From: DATAAP01 sp041690495
GTDB lineage: Bacteria; Pseudomonadota; Alphaproteobacteria; CACIAM-22H2
Length of the DNA: 64,000 bases
Direction of reading: 5' to 3'
Assembly: GCA_041690495.1 (NCBI GenBank)
Contig: JAWLHE010000001.1
Span: forward strand, 742,270-806,269
Part shown: positions 17,659-26,346 of the stretch, one piece after another
How positions within the stretch are numbered: position 1 is the stretch's first letter
How the letters are laid out: each line of letters opens with the position of its first letter
Notes under the pieces: model-generated
Database searches by the model: none
Seen by the model: only the letters and a program-made list of their open reading frames with translations
What the model was told of the DNA's origin: nothing
Program-made: the position numbers and the translations under genes

Positions 17659-20600
17659 GAACCGTCACCGGACGACATCGACCATTCCCTGACGCGGGCG
17701 AGATGGTCGTAGTCGCCGTCGCGGTTGAGCCATTGCGGGCGCGGCCGGGACAGGTAGGCAGTCTGCTCCAGGTCGAACTGAGCGATGCGCCGCAGCAGCC
17801 CTTCGCGCGCCTCCGCCGCCAGCGTTTCCGGCGGAATAACGCCGCCGTCGCGCGCCGGCACGACCGGCTTGTATTCGCCTGCCGGCGTGCCGCCGCTGAG
17901 GCGGATATGCGCGAGCTCGGCGATGCTCTTGCTCTTTATGCCCGGGAAGCCGTTGCCCAGCGCGATCGCCGCTTCGAGCGGGAGCTGCGGGCTGAGGCCG
18001 CTGGCGATCTGCCTGCCGGAGGGTGGCTGCCCGGTCTTGTAGTCGAGGATCGACAGCGAACCGTCGGTTGCCGCGTCGATGCGGTCGGCCTTGCAGCGCA
18101 GGATGAACGCGCCGCCGGGGCCGGAAAGCGAAAGCTGACCCGTCGCCTCGGTCGCAAGCACGCGAAGTCCGAGCGACCGCCGCTCGCGCTCGAACTCGAC
18201 GAACCACTGCGCGACGCGCAGGAAGCGCGGCCACCAGAAGGCGCGCACCGACGGGCGATCGATATAGGGGCGGAACGCCTCCTCGCCGCACATGATCAGT
18301 CGATCGAGCGCGTCCGCCGGCAGGCGCTCGGGAAGCTCGCGCACGAACCAGTCGAGCGCCTGGTGGATGATCACGCCACGGTCGAGCGCGCCCGGATCGG
18401 CATCGATGGGCTCGAGCGGCTCCAGGCCGAGAATGTGACGCGCGAAGATCGCATAAGGGTCGCGGATCCAGGTCTCGACCTGGGTGACCGAGAGGCGTCT
18501 CGGCCTTGCGGCGAGCGGCGGGCGCGGGCGAGGCGGCGCTACCGGCGCGATCACGACAGGCTCGTCGAGACCGCGATGCCAATGGATATGGGTGTTGGAA
18601 AGCGTCGCAATCCAGCGCGGGTCGCGCGCCAGCATGGCGTCGAGGCGCAGCAGCCAGCGTGACGGCACCGTAGGCGCGCCGTCGACCTTGCTGGCACGCG
18701 TGAGCACGACGAGGGGCGCCGCGACGGCTTGCGCGAAATCGTGCGCTGACAGGCCGATCCGGCGCTCCGGCGGGGCAAGCCCGAGCTTCGTGCGCATCGG
18801 ACGCGACAGCCATGGATCTTCCTGCGGTTCGGGCGGCCATGCGCCCTCGTTGAGACCGCCGAGGACCAGGACGTCCGCGTGCTGCAGCCGCGCCTCGAGC
18901 AGTCCCCAGATGTACAGGCGCGGATGGCTGCCGAAGCGCGGGCGCACGACGCGGCCCGCCAGCAGCGCCTCCAGCAATGCCGGCCAGCGTCTGCCGTCGA
19001 TTCGCTCGAGCAGGCCGGCCGCGAGGCGCAGCTCGCCCACGAAGGTTGCCAGCGCCTCTCCGGCTTCGCCGCGCCACAGCCCGGTCTGTCCGTCCTGCGT
19101 CGTGGCCAGCCATTCGGCGAAGCGCGCATGCGCGCCGAGGAGATCGGCCAGGCTCGCATCGCTGCTCGCCATCAGTTGCTCGAGCGAGGCGGCGGCGGCG
19201 GCAAGCCCTTCCACCCAGGCGAGCAGATCGCCGGCATAGCGACTGCCGGCTACCGTCTGCACAAGTCCCTTCAGGCCGGGGGCCGGACGCGGCCCGCGCA
19301 GGATGCGGCGCTCGAGATACCGCGCCAGTCCGAGAAAGGCCGCGCGGTCGCGGCCACCCGCGGCGAGCGGATGCTTGAGCAGCGCGAGCAGCGGAGCCGG
19401 CGCGGCGCGCTCCGCGATGGCCTGCGCCGCCAGCCGGAAGAACACGCCGGGCGCGGTGTGCGCGAGCGGCATGCCCGCGGAGTCGTCCACCGCGATATTC
19501 CAGCGCGCGAGCTCGGCGACGACGCGCCGCGCGAGATTCCGGTCGGGAGTCACGAGTGCGGCCGTCCGCCCGCTCGTCTCCAGTGTCTCGCGCATCGCCA
19601 GCGCAATTGCGCCCGCTTCTTCCTGCGGGCTCGCGGCATCGATCCGGCGCAGGCCGTCGAACGCCGGGTCGGGCAGCGGCTCCAGTCCGAGCCAGGCATC
19701 GGTCGTGACCGCCGGCCGCAGCGCGCCCGAGATCATGCGCGCGCGCGCGTCGCGAACCGCGCTTCTCCCGGCGCTCGGCCATGGCCGGACCTCGTCGCGC
19801 TTGACGCCGATCGCGTCGAGCAGCTTGTGCAGCCCGTGCTGCGCGTGGCTCGGCTCAGCGTCGATCGCCGACCAGCCTTCCTCGTCCAGCGCGAGATCGA
19901 GTCCGGGCAGGACCAGCTTGCCGGCCGGCAGGCGGGCCACGACAGAGAGCAGCTCCGCCGTCGCCGGAATGCTTCCGGTCGACCCCGCGGCGTAGACCAT
20001 GTCGGCGGGCGGATCGGCGCTCCAGCGCGCGGCAAGTGCGCGGATCAGCTGCACGCGCCGCGCTACCGGGTCCATCTGACCGCGCTCGGCGAGGATCTTC
20101 GGCCAGCTCTCGCGGATGATCTTCAGGAACTCGATCGTCACCTGCCAATGGTCGGCGAGCTCGGCGGGGACGAGCTGGTCAAGCCGATCGAGCGGCACCT
20201 CCTCGATCTGCGCACTGTCGAGGAACGTGCCGAGCGCTTCGGCAAGGCGTGCTGCGACGCCCGGATCGCCACCGACATCCGGACGCTTCAGCACGAGTTG
20301 CGTCAGCAGGAGCTGGCGCTCGAGCGGCGAGATCGCGGGCGGCAGGTCGAGCCCGCCGGCCTCCCCGGCGGTCAGGACGAACTCGTCGTCATCGACGTCG
20401 CCGATCGGCTGCAGCCGCGGCAGCAGCAGCGGCGCTCCGTCGGTCAGGCGCAGGAATGCATCGCGCAGGTAGCGGCAGGCGCGGCGGTTGGGCAGCAGCA
20501 CGGTGGCGCGCGCCAGCGCCAGCCTGTTGCCGCCGGCATCTTCCCAGATCCCCTTCGCGAGGAGGTCGAGGAAGGGATACCCGGCGGCAATGTTGTAGAC

Positions 20601-20663
20601 GCGGGGCCGATGACGGAGCGAGCCGCGCCGACGCTCAGCCCGCGCCGCCGCGCGCCCGCTCAT
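17655..20663 (-). CDS. addB: Double-strand break repair protein AddB
   Basis: AddB is the partner of AddA and carries the second RecB-type nuclease domain; its helicase fold is degenerate, and no Walker A is visible here, as in alphaproteobacterial AddB. The 1002-residue protein has the N-terminal VLLPNRRACRYLRDAF, middle motifs such as VLVLGGLNEGAWPP, and the nuclease motif LSILDYKTGQPPSG near the C terminus. I use ATG 20663 (MSGRAAARAERRR), which overlaps the murU stop in ATGA; the frame is open further upstream inside murU. Confidence 0.92.
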   Translation of the reverse strand: MSGRAAARAERRRGSLRHRPRVYNIAAGYPFLDLLAKGIWEDAGGNRLALARATVLLPNRRACRYLRDAFLRLTDGAPLLLPRLQPIGDVDDDEFVLTAGEAGGLDLPPAISPLERQLLLTQLVLKRPDVGGDPGVAARLAEALGTFLDSAQIEEVPLDRLDQLVPAELADHWQVTIEFLKIIRESWPKILAERGQMDPVARRVQLIRALAARWSADPPADMVYAAGSTGSIPATAELLSVVARLPAGKLVLPGLDLALDEEGWSAIDAEPSHAQHGLHKLLDAIGVKRDEVRPWPSAGRSAVRDARARMISGALRPAVTTDAWLGLEPLPDPAFDGLRRIDAASPQEEAGAIALAMRETLETSGRTAALVTPDRNLARRVVAELARWNIAVDDSAGMPLAHTAPGVFFRLAAQAIAERAAPAPLLALLKHPLAAGGRDRAAFLGLARYLERRILRGPRPAPGLKGLVQTVAGSRYAGDLLAWVEGLAAAAASLEQLMASSDASLADLLGAHARFAEWLATTQDGQTGLWRGEAGEALATFVGELRLAAGLLERIDGRRWPALLEALLAGRVVRPRFGSHPRLYIWGLLEARLQHADVLVLGGLNEGAWPPEPQEDPWLSRPMRTKLGLAPPERRIGLSAHDFAQAVAAPLVVLTRASKVDGAPTVPSRWLLRLDAMLARDPRWIATLSNTHIHWHRGLDEPVVIAPVAPPRPRPPLAARPRRLSVTQVETWIRDPYAIFARHILGLEPLEPIDADPGALDRGVIIHQALDWFVRELPERLPADALDRLIMCGEEAFRPYIDRPSVRAFWWPRFLRVAQWFVEFERERRSLGLRVLATEATGQLSLSGPGGAFILRCKADRIDAATDGSLSILDYKTGQPPSGRQIASGLSPQLPLEAAIALGNGFPGIKSKSIAELAHIRLSGGTPAGEYKPVVPARDGGVIPPETLAAEAREGLLRRIAQFDLEQTAYLSRPRPQWLNRDGDYDHLARVREWSMSSGDGS

Positions 20664-21412
20664 GTGGCCGCCGCGCGCCGCTCGCCCGGGGCCAGCCGCA
20701 CATAGCCGAGTTCCGCCTCGGCAGGCGCGATGCTGTCCGGGGTGCCGACGTGGAACCACAACCCGTCATGGGCGACGCCCCACAGCCGCCCGGACTCCTC
20801 GGCGCGGTTGTAGAGGACGTTCAGCGAGAACGCACCCGCGGGCGCATCCTTGAACAGACGTGGATGCAGGATCTGCACGCCGGCAAAGACGTAGGGCGCG
20901 ACCGCCCCGCCGTGGCGCCGCGTCGCGCGGCCCAGCGGATCGAGGAAGAAATCGCCGGGCCCGTCATAGCCATGCGCGGTCACCGTCCGCTGCAGCAGCA
21001 GCAGCGCGTCCATCTTGTCGTCGGCCCACGCCTGCGCCAGCCGCGCGAGGGCGGGGGTTGCGCCATCGAACCAGATGATGTCGGCATTGGCGACGTAGAA
21101 CGGTTCGGCGCCGAGCAGAGGCAGTGCGTTGGCGACGCCGCCGCCCGTTTCCAGCAACTCGGCTTCCGGCGAGAGGGTGATGCGCAGATCCCGCCGGTTC
21201 GCGAGATGCGCCTCGAGCCTTGCCCCGAGATGATGCAGGTTGACGACGATGTCCCGCACGCCGACCGCGGCGAACCGGTCCAGCGCGTGGTCGATCATCG
21301 TCCGGCCGGCGACCTCGACCATCGGCTTGGGGATGGTGTCGGTTATCGGCCGCATTCGCTTGCCGAGCCCGGCGGCCAGTACCATCGCGCGCTTCGGCAT
21401 CATGGCTGTCAT
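20660..21412 (-). CDS. murU: N-acetylmuramate-1-phosphate uridylyltransferase, MurU-like
   Basis: This 250-residue sugar-phosphate nucleotidyltransferase begins with AMVLAAGLGKRMRPITD and KPMVEVAGRTMIDHALD, the nucleotide-binding signature, and has FYVANADIIW and GTPDSIAPAEAEL later. Adjacent to an AmgK-like kinase with a 4-base overlap, it most likely converts MurNAc-1-phosphate to UDP-MurNAc, a peptidoglycan recycling route that bypasses de novo synthesis and is known from Pseudomonas and relatives. The substrate is inferred from the partner gene rather than from a unique residue. Confidence 0.85.
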   Translation of the reverse strand: MTAMMPKRAMVLAAGLGKRMRPITDTIPKPMVEVAGRTMIDHALDRFAAVGVRDIVVNLHHLGARLEAHLANRRDLRITLSPEAELLETGGGVANALPLLGAEPFYVANADIIWFDGATPALARLAQAWADDKMDALLLLQRTVTAHGYDGPGDFFLDPLGRATRRHGGAVAPYVFAGVQILHPRLFKDAPAGAFSLNVLYNRAEESGRLWGVAHDGLWFHVGTPDSIAPAEAELGYVRLAPGERRAAAT

Positions 21413-22428
21413 GCCGCGAGCGCCGGCGGGATGATGCGCCGCTCCGGCGGGACGACACGGGCGAGCCAGTCGCGCATCGGTGCCAGGCCCGGGTGCGCCA
21501 CATCGCCGGCCAGCAGGCGCCAGACCCGCGGAATGTGCTTCAGATACTGCGGCTTGCCGTCGCGGACCATCAGGCGCGTGAAGATGCCGACGATCTTGGC
21601 ATTGCGTTGCGCGCCGAGGATCGCATAGGCCTCGCGGAAGGCGTCGCGATCGATGTCCTGAAACGCCGCGAGATAGCGGTTCATCATCGCTTCGGCCAGT
21701 GCGGCGGGAACATCGCGCCGCGCATCCTCGAGCAGCGACACCAGATCATAGGCCGCGGGCCCGATCACCGCGTCCTGAAAATCGAGCAGGCCGCATGCCG
21801 CGACGCCGCTACGCCCCTCGAGCCACATCAGGTTGTCGACGTGATAATCGCGCAGCACCAATGTGGGCGCTCCGTGCCGCGCCCGCCGCAGCAGGGACTG
21901 CCATATCGCGAGATATTCGTCGCGCAGCGGCGGGGGGGTGGGCCCGCCGGTGAGCGCGGGCAGATACCAGTCGGTCAGCAGCGCCGCCTCGGCGAGCAGG
22001 CGCTCATCGTCATAGCCCGGCACCGGGATTTTCGCCGCGTCGGTGCGGCGGTGAAGGTCGATCAGCAGGTCGACCGCGGTCGCATAGAGCGTGCTTTCGT
22101 CGGCGCCGGCGGCGAGCTTGCGCGTGTAGGTGTCGTCGCCGAAATCCTCGAGCAGCAGGAAGCCCTGTCCGGCATCCCGGGCGAGAATGCGCGGCGCGCT
22201 GAAGCCGAGCTTGGCAAGGTGTTCGGCCACAGCGACGAAGGGCCGGACGTCTTCCTGCGGCGGCGGCGCGTCCATCAGTACGGCGCGGCGCGGCGGGTCC
22301 TCGATGCGGTAGTACTTGCGGAAGGAGGCGTCGCCTGCCAGCAGGCGACGCTCGGCGCCGCCCCAGCCGGCGCGCTGCAGGAATTCGGCCATCGCGCCCG
22401 CGCGGCCAGGACCGGGCGCCTCAGACAT
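21409..22428 (-). CDS. amgK: AmgK-like anomeric N-acetylmuramate/GlcNAc kinase
   Basis: This 339-residue protein belongs to the aminoglycoside-phosphotransferase fold. It has an N-terminal ATP-binding lobe (RRLLAGDASFRKYYRIE), the catalytic loop VLRDYHVDNLMWLEG with Asp and Asn, and the metal-binding LLDFQDAVIGPAAYDLVSLL. AmgK phosphorylates the anomeric carbon of MurNAc, feeding MurU, which overlaps it by 4 bases. It also overlaps tsaE by 8 bases. Expected to act in the cytosol on recycled wall sugars; beta-lactam and fosfomycin response is affected by this pathway in other bacteria. Confidence 0.85.
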   Translation of the reverse strand: MSEAPGPGRAGAMAEFLQRAGWGGAERRLLAGDASFRKYYRIEDPPRRAVLMDAPPPQEDVRPFVAVAEHLAKLGFSAPRILARDAGQGFLLLEDFGDDTYTRKLAAGADESTLYATAVDLLIDLHRRTDAAKIPVPGYDDERLLAEAALLTDWYLPALTGGPTPPPLRDEYLAIWQSLLRRARHGAPTLVLRDYHVDNLMWLEGRSGVAACGLLDFQDAVIGPAAYDLVSLLEDARRDVPAALAEAMMNRYLAAFQDIDRDAFREAYAILGAQRNAKIVGIFTRLMVRDGKPQYLKHIPRVWRLLAGDVAHPGLAPMRDWLARVVPPERRIIPPALAA

Positions 22429-22912
22429 GTCGGGAGAGACCTTCGAGGCGCGACGACCAGCGTCCCCGCCCGGTCAGCCGGGCACGGCGCGATGCCGGCG
22501 TCTCGCCGGCGCTGAACTCGATGTCGAGACGGTCGGAGGGCAGGAGCGGCCCGAGCCGGTCGGGCCACTCGATCAGCGAGATCCCGTCCGCGAATGCGTC
22601 CTCGATGCCGAGTTCCCACGCGTCATCGGGCTGGGCGAGGCGGTACAGATCGAAATGGAAGACGACCGAGTCGGCGAGTTCGTAGACCTGGACCAGGGTG
22701 AATGTGGGGCTCGGTACCTCGGCGACCGCTTCGCCGCCGCGCCGCGCGCGGATGAAGGCGCGCGCGAAGGTCGTCTTGCCGACGCCGAGCCCGCCCCACA
22801 GCGCGACCACGTCGCCGGCAAGGGTATTCTTCGCCAGGGTCTGCGCAAGGCGCTCGGTCGCGGCGATGTCGACAAGTGCGATATCGAGCGGGGCGGCAGC
22901 GGACTCGATCAT
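22421..22912 (-). CDS. tsaE: tRNA t6A37 biosynthesis ATPase TsaE
   Basis: TsaE is the small ATPase that works with TsaB-TsaC-TsaD to make threonylcarbamoyladenosine at tRNA position 37. The 163-residue protein has the P-loop LWGGLGVGKTTFARAFI, the conserved SPTFTLVQVYE and FHFDLYRL, and EWPDRLGPLLP near the C terminus. I choose the ATG at 22912 (MIESAAAPL), giving typical length; an ATG 42 bases upstream is also possible and neither has a strong ribosome site. First gene of the tsaE-amgK-murU-addB-addA run. Confidence 0.93.
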   Translation of the reverse strand: MIESAAAPLDIALVDIAATERLAQTLAKNTLAGDVVALWGGLGVGKTTFARAFIRARRGGEAVAEVPSPTFTLVQVYELADSVVFHFDLYRLAQPDDAWELGIEDAFADGISLIEWPDRLGPLLPSDRLDIEFSAGETPASRRARLTGRGRWSSRLEGLSRHV

Positions 22913-23075
22913 TGTCAGGTCTTGTATCCGGAACGTGCCGCCGCTCGCAACCATACAGCGTCGCCCCGCTGCCGCCGCAAAGCCCCGAGCTTGACAAGGG
23001 TTGATCGGCCTTCGCGCGCGCATCATGTTATGCCGCGTTCGCGCGCCGAGTCGGCGCGCCCGAGTTGGAGTGCCC

Positions 23076-24104
23076 ATGTCTACCGTCCCCCGCAGCGATG
23101 TCGCCATCATCGGCGCCGGCCCCGTCGGGCTGTTCGCCATTTTCGAATGCGGGATGTTGAAAATGAGCTGTCAGGTGATCGATGCCCTCGACGTCGTCGG
23201 CGGCCAGTGTGCGGCGCTATACCCGGAGAAGCCGATCTACGACATTCCCGGCTACCCGCAGATCGGCGCCATGGAGCTGATCGACCGGCTGGCGGAGCAG
23301 GCCGCACCCTTCAAGCCCGTCTATCACCTGAACCAGCGCGTCGACTCGCTGGCGCGGGACGGCGAGAACTGGGTTCTGACGACCTCGACCGGCGCACGGC
23401 TGCGCGCACGCGCGATCATCGTCGCCGCCGGAGTCGGCGCGTTCGGCCCGAACCGGCCGCCGCTCCCGGGGATCGAGGCTTACGAAGGCAAGAGCGTCTT
23501 TTACCTGGTGAAGCGGCGCGAGGACCTGCGGGGCAAGCGCGTGGTCATCGCCGGAGGCGGCGATTCGGCGGTCGACTGGGCGCTGTCGCTGGCCGATGTC
23601 GCGGCTCGGGTGATGGTGGTCCATCGCCGCGACAAGTTCCGCGCGGCGCCGGACAGCGCGGCGAAGCTCAAAGCCCTGGCGCAGGGCGGCCGGATCGAGC
23701 TCGTCGTCCCCTATCAGCTTGAGGCGCTCGAAGGCGCCGGGGGCATCCTCTCCGGCGTGATCGTCAAGGACCTCGACGGCGGCGCGCGCCGTCTGGAGGC
23801 GGACGTACTGCTGCCCTTCTTCGGCCTGGCGATGAATCTCGGCCCGATCGCGCAATGGGGCCTGAACCTCGAGCGCAACCACATCAAGGTCGACCCCGCG
23901 ACGTGCGCCAGCTCGGCGCCGGGGATCTTCGCCATCGGCGACATCGTGTCCTATCCGGGCAAGCTCAAGCTGATCCTGAGCGGCTTCTCGGAGGCGGCGA
24001 TGGCGGCGCATGCGATCTATCCGCTTGTATACCCGGGCGAGGTTCTGCATTTCGAATATTCCACGACCAGGGGCGTGCCCGGCGCGACGCCGGGACACGA
24101 CTGA
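23076..24104 (+). CDS. Thioredoxin-reductase-like ferredoxin/flavodoxin-NADP+ reductase
   Basis: This 342-residue flavoenzyme has an FAD-binding VAIIGAGPVGLFAIFECG, the segment VGGQCAALYPEKPIYDIPGYP, an NADPH-binding VVIAGGGDSAVDWALSLAD and the C-terminal GIFAIGDIVSYPGKLKLI. It lacks the CxxC active site of thioredoxin reductases, which marks the TrxR-like ferredoxin-NADP reductase group. It would exchange electrons between NADPH and ferredoxin or flavodoxin in the cytosol. ATG 23076 follows TTGGAG. It is divergent from tsaE and converges with the PAS kinase gene (15-base gap). Confidence 0.9.
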   Translation: MSTVPRSDVAIIGAGPVGLFAIFECGMLKMSCQVIDALDVVGGQCAALYPEKPIYDIPGYPQIGAMELIDRLAEQAAPFKPVYHLNQRVDSLARDGENWVLTTSTGARLRARAIIVAAGVGAFGPNRPPLPGIEAYEGKSVFYLVKRREDLRGKRVVIAGGGDSAVDWALSLADVAARVMVVHRRDKFRAAPDSAAKLKALAQGGRIELVVPYQLEALEGAGGILSGVIVKDLDGGARRLEADVLLPFFGLAMNLGPIAQWGLNLERNHIKVDPATCASSAPGIFAIGDIVSYPGKLKLILSGFSEAAMAAHAIYPLVYPGEVLHFEYSTTRGVPGATPGHD

Positions 24105-24119
24105 GCGCGGCGCAGAGGG

Positions 24120-26183
24120 TCACTGCGCCGCCGGAGTCTCCACTGGCAGCGTGCAGATCACCGTCGTGCCGCGATTGGGCACCGATTCCATCGTTACCTG
24201 GCCGCCGTGCAGCTCGACGATGCGCTTGACCAGCGACAGTCCGAGCCCGGCGCCCGCACGGCGCGATTCGGGACGGCGGGCGCGCTCGAACTCCTTGAAC
24301 ACGCGCTCCTGGTCCTCCGCGGCGATGCCGATGCCCGTGTCGGAGACGGAGAACATGACCGTCCCGTTTTCGACCCGGCCGGCGATGGTGATCTCGCCGC
24401 CCGGCGGCGTGAACTTGATCGCGTTGGAGACGAGGTTGCACAGCGCCTGCTTCAGCCGCCGTTCGTCGACCTGGAGGACTCCGAGGTCGGGCGGGCAGTC
24501 GACGTTCAGCCGAAGATTCTGGGAGCGCGCCCACTCGTTCATGATGCCGGCGACCGTATCGAGCAGCGCCTTCGGCTCGACCGGCTCGCGGTCAAGGGTC
24601 ATCCGCCCCGCCTCGATCGAGGCGAGATCTAGGATATCGTTGATGATCGTCAGCAGCCGCTCGGACGACCCGATGATGCCGCGGCAATACTCCATCTGCC
24701 GGGCATTCAGCTCGCCGAAATACTGGTTGGCGAGGATTTCGGCGAAGCCGATGATCGTGTTGAGCGGCGTGCGGAGCTCGTAGGACACGTTCGAGATGAA
24801 TTCGGACTTCAGCCGGTCGGCGGTTTCCAGCGCCTCGGCGCGCTCGCGCAATGCGCGCTCGACGCGGATCGAATCGGTGACGTCGATATAGGACAGCAGG
24901 ATCGCGCCGTCGGGCAGCGGCACGGAGGCGTAGTCGAGGACCGAGCCGTCGGTGCGCGCCAGCCGCCCGGTGCGCGGCGCGCGCTCGGTCAGGCGCGCGA
25001 TGATGCGGTCCTTGTAGCCGGACCAGTCGTCGCCATAATCGAAGAATCCCTTCGACTGCTCGACGATCTCGGAGATGTGCGGCTCCGCCGCCAGGGAGTC
25101 GGTCGGCAGGTGCCAGATCCGCGCATAGGCCGGGTTGGTCAGCTTGAGCCGGCCGTCGCCGCCCACGACCGCGACACCCTCGTAGAGATTGTCGAGGGTC
25201 TCCCGCTGCACGGCGATCAGGGTATTGTACGAGCGCTCGAGCACGAGGTTGTCGGTAACGTCCTCGTAGGTGAAGAACAGGCCACCGAGCGGATGGGGCG
25301 TGATCCGGCTGCGCAGCGTGGTTCCGTCCGGGATGTAGGTGAGCTCCTCGAGCGGCTCCAGCAGAGTGGTGAAGAGCCTCAGGCGCTGCAGCTTGAAGGC
25401 GCGGAAGTCGGCATATTCCGGCAGGCGGCGGCGCTCGCGCAACAGCTCCAGCACCGAGCCGAAATCCGGTTCGCTCCGCAGCCAGGCTTCGTCGAGCTTC
25501 CAGAGTTTGGCGAAGGCCGTATTGAAGAATCTCAGCCGCGTATCGGAGCCGTAGATGGCGATCGCGGTGGTCAGGTTCTCCAGGACCTCGCCGTGAGCCT
25601 TGAGCAGGCGCTGCAGTTCGGCTTGCGTCTCCTCGCGCTCGGTCATGTCGAGCGCGATCCCGACCGAGCCGCCGTCGGGCAGGGCGGCCTCTGTGAACTC
25701 GATCAGCCGTCTGGCACCGGCGATGACGACATGGTGCGCCTCGCTCTGCGGTGTTCGCGCGGCGCGGGCGAGGGCGGCGAGGGCGCGGCCCTGCTCGGCG
25801 AGCGAGGCTCCGCCGAGGACGCGCTTGCCCTCCAGCACGCTGACGCGGTCGGACTCGATTGCGCGAACATAGGCCTGGTTGCAGTCGACGAGCCGAAGAT
25901 CCGGGCCGCGCCGCCACACCGGGATCGGCAGCAGGTCGATCGCGCTGGCGCATTGCCGGCGCGCGTCGCGCTCGTTGGCGAGTTCCGACTCGAGTTGCGC
26001 CGCCTTCTCGGCGAGCGCGCGTCGCTCCTCTTCGATCCGCGCACGTTCCGCGCCGGAAGCACGCGCCGCCTGCTCGGCGGCAACCGTCTTTTCAGCCAGG
26101 CGCCGCCGCTGCAGGAAGTAGGTCACGAGGGCGGCGGCAATCGCCAGAAACGCCAAGGACCAAGCGAAAAGGTCGCCGGTCAT
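24120..26183 (-). CDS. Membrane multi-PAS sensor kinase-like protein with Tyr in place of the phosphoacceptor His
   Basis: This 687-residue protein has one N-terminal membrane helix (LFAWSLAFLAIAAALVTYFL), a charged coiled coil (about 26-78), three PAS-like segments (about 80-185, 195-315, 325-440), a HisKA-like dimerisation helix and a HATPase domain with LVSNAIKFTPPGGE, VSDTGIGIA and GAGLGLSLVKRIV. The H-box reads EFISNVSYELRTPLN: residue 468, normally His, is Tyr (codon TAC at 24780-24782, minus strand). The ATP-binding lobe is intact. No response regulator is adjacent. It may be a pseudokinase or use another residue. It lies between ahcY and tsaE, a neighbourhood I recall as conserved in alphaproteobacteria. 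Confidence 0.88.
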   Translation of the reverse strand: MTGDLFAWSLAFLAIAAALVTYFLQRRRLAEKTVAAEQAARASGAERARIEEERRALAEKAAQLESELANERDARRQCASAIDLLPIPVWRRGPDLRLVDCNQAYVRAIESDRVSVLEGKRVLGGASLAEQGRALAALARAARTPQSEAHHVVIAGARRLIEFTEAALPDGGSVGIALDMTEREETQAELQRLLKAHGEVLENLTTAIAIYGSDTRLRFFNTAFAKLWKLDEAWLRSEPDFGSVLELLRERRRLPEYADFRAFKLQRLRLFTTLLEPLEELTYIPDGTTLRSRITPHPLGGLFFTYEDVTDNLVLERSYNTLIAVQRETLDNLYEGVAVVGGDGRLKLTNPAYARIWHLPTDSLAAEPHISEIVEQSKGFFDYGDDWSGYKDRIIARLTERAPRTGRLARTDGSVLDYASVPLPDGAILLSYIDVTDSIRVERALRERAEALETADRLKSEFISNVSYELRTPLNTIIGFAEILANQYFGELNARQMEYCRGIIGSSERLLTIINDILDLASIEAGRMTLDREPVEPKALLDTVAGIMNEWARSQNLRLNVDCPPDLGVLQVDERRLKQALCNLVSNAIKFTPPGGEITIAGRVENGTVMFSVSDTGIGIAAEDQERVFKEFERARRPESRRAGAGLGLSLVKRIVELHGGQVTMESVPNRGTTVICTLPVETPAAQ

Positions 26184-26346
26184 GTGAGGAGCAGCACCTG
26201 CGTCCGTTCAAAATGCTGAAACGCGGGGCAACCGGACCCGCCCGTTTACGGGCTTGCCGGTCGGCCGAGCGCAGTTTAGGCGCATTCGGTCCGGTCGAAC
26301 AAGCTATCTGCGGGCTGAACGGGTGCTGTCGCCACGGCCGTCTGCG

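Noticed and set aside
22983..23010. FNR box in the tsaE/reductase intergenic region (TTGAC-N5-TTGATC)
   Set aside because: It is a direct rather than an inverted arrangement and does not fit TTGAT-N4-ATCAA.
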